DNA of 64,000 nucleotides from Nymphaea colorata (lineage: Eukaryota > Streptophyta > Magnoliopsida > Nymphaeales > Nymphaeaceae): contig NC_045140.1 in NCBI RefSeq assembly GCF_008831285.2, positions 17,916,370-17,980,369 on the forward strand. Reading direction: 5' to 3'. Of the stretch, positions 62,401-64,000 are shown piece by piece. The first letter of the stretch is position 1. Every line of letters starts with the position of its first letter. Position numbers and translations under genes: made by a program. The notes beneath the pieces were generated by a model. The model saw only the letters and a list, made by a program, of their open reading frames with translations. It was not told the DNA's origin and did no database searches.

Positions 62401-62543
62401 TTTTTTAGTAATAAAATACATATTATTAAATTAATAAAAACTAATTTTAAAATGTTAACGGGCCGGATCAAGCCGAGCCCGGCCAGGATTTTTCACGGCC
62501 GACCTGGGCCCCCGCCGGTGGCCCAGCCAGGCGCCCACTCTTA
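62302..62543. mobile_element. GC-rich hAT-type MITE
   Basis: The left end is CAGGGGTGGGCATCGGGC and the right end is GCCAGGCGCCCACTCTTA, with an AT-rich core. The flanks ctctaaat and cacgaaat agree at six of eight positions, fitting an aged 8-bp duplication. Its left end corresponds to the truncated element at 31554 in duplication copy 1. Confidence 0.65.
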
Positions 62544-64000
62544 CACGAAATATAAACAAACTCCAGTGTGATATTATAGCATGCAAGAAGAAAAAATTGT
62601 TGCCGAATAGTCATGGCAAACCAGACTGCTATTCGAAGAAGAAATAAAAAATGCAGTCATGGCAAATCAGTTTGAAATTTTTGTTAATCCTTATTGACCA
62701 AGGTGGTCGTTGAACAAGTAATTCAGTTTGCATGTGAATAAGGGATTAACTGTAATGAGGTTATATGTATTGGAATAATTATTATCTCTAGTATAATCTA
62801 AACTATAGACAATGGTCAAGCATTTTAAAATAGAGATTAACTTTTGTCTTGGCAAGATATGTATGAAATTATGCTACATATTCTTCCCGACCTTTTAAAA
62901 TATTATAAGTAAATTTACTTTCTACATAAAATGTTTCCCTGGAATGCCCTGCAAAGTATATAAATAAACATAATTAATTACATAAACCTCTCACCTCTGC
63001 ATATAACTCTATATATAGTGCTCATATATTTGTGAAAGATCATGACTGCTTTTCAAAATCTCTATATAAACATCAGTAGCACTTCTGTAAAACTACTCTA
63101 CTCATGAAACATAACACAAAGACATCATAAATTTGCCTTTTCATAGGAAATTTGCACGCTTTAAGCTCATCCTCTTAGTTTTCCCGGCCGCCTTTGCCCT
63201 TGCCATCAAAGAGGAGAACTGTTTTCTCCAGTCTCGTCATGAATGCCCTCTCGGCAACTCTACATACAGGCCTGAATCTTTGGCCTCAAAGGCCTTCTGG
63301 TTTGCTCTGATGGAGTATTTCTACGAATGCTCCTTATTGGCATCCTGGTGCTAACTGCTACCTTGATGAAACTATTTGGAGTACTTCAACTAGTTTTATT
63401 ATCTATGCAGGATTCTTAGTTTAAAATTGTCAAGATGTGAGAACTTTATTGATCTTTTCGTGTTGCCTTTTCCAATGAAGCTTTATTATTAACATGAGAT
63501 GATGATTGTGGAAGGAAAATAAAGGAAGCCCATGTACGCAAACTTGCCGGCCACATGAGAATTTCCATTTGCTTCGTTCCATCTTTCTAGGTATTACTCA
63601 AAAGAATGTTTTGTTATGAAGGAACATCATGGACGTGCTCATAGTTGACATCTTGCTGTTAAACACTTTGGATTACATTCACAAAATGAAAATTTTCAAA
63701 CTGGAGCTTTTATGTTGCATATACGGCTAAAGATTAATGGTTTGGATGCATTGGGAGGTTTTGGCTTTGTTCTATATATAGAATTCGAGTCGGGTCACTC
63801 TTTCAACTTATTCAGTTGTCGCAAATTCATTCTCTTTCATCCCATGTCACAGATGGAATATTCTTTTCTTTCACAAATATTCTAATTAATCCCTAAGGCA
63901 CTTGCTTTCAGGTTTATTAAATTATTGAGGATGCCTTTACTTAATTATAAGGAAATTGCCTTAATTATAAAGTTAACGCCCTTTTCAATGTACCCTTAAA
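62544..64000. other. Intergenic stretch to the window end, no gene recognised
   Basis: AT-rich. The TATA-like word tatatatag near 63010 precedes a 73-codon open frame at 63133-63354 that has no ATG at its head and no recognised motif. Confidence 0.45.

Noticed and set aside
63133-63354. 73-residue frame with a hydrophobic start and four cysteines, downstream of a TATA-like word
   Set aside because: It has no ATG at its head (TTG) and the upstream ATGs are out of frame or stopped. No family recognised.

Overview
This is plant nuclear DNA: AT-rich, with GT-AG introns, plant gene families, many AT/AG microsatellites, hAT-type MITEs and a Ty1/copia retrotransposon. It is most likely a flowering plant; I cannot name the species from sequence alone. 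Only two protein-coding genes look intact. Much of the rest is transposon debris, broken gene copies and one large satellite array.

Layout. (1) 1.07-2.53 kb, plus strand: a two-exon gene for a 206-residue stress-associated protein with two AN1 zinc fingers. (2) 3.5-4.4 kb, minus strand: two relics, a scrap of an ABCB transporter nucleotide-binding domain and a non-LTR (LINE) reverse transcriptase piece. (3) 4.4-10.6 kb: intergenic, microsatellite-rich. (4) 10.58-18.47 kb, minus strand: a complete seven-exon ABCB (MDR/P-glycoprotein-type) full transporter of 1,244 residues, with a GC-rich hAT-type MITE in intron 4. (5) 18.5-33 kb: intergenic, with MITEs (one with an exact 8-bp target-site duplication) and copy 1 of a dispersed 1.5-1.8-kb duplication. 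(6) 33.3-34.9 kb, minus: a frameshifted remnant of the first three exons of glutamine-fructose-6-phosphate amidotransferase (GFAT). (7) 35-40 kb: intergenic, with another GC-rich hAT MITE (exact 8-bp target-site duplication) and a copia LTR/PBS remnant. (8) 40.3-54.1 kb: a satellite array of ~288-bp monomers, each with a 9-bp inverted repeat, arranged in higher-order blocks. It is flanked by direct copies of a second repeat and interrupted by a 1.67-kb insertion and by a very young, internally deleted copia element (50.24-53.43 kb). (9) 54.9-59.1 kb, minus: a kinesin-7 motor pseudogene whose central exons are replaced by three exons of an unrelated Rossmann-fold epimerase-like gene. (10) 60.9-62.4 kb: copy 2 of the dispersed duplication, ending in a GC-rich MITE; then intergenic DNA to the end.

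The two intact genes appear unrelated in function and do not form a pathway. The most unusual features are the satellite array with its higher-order structure, the chimeric kinesin/epimerase pseudogene, and the recent copia copy that lost protease and integrase but kept near-identical LTRs.
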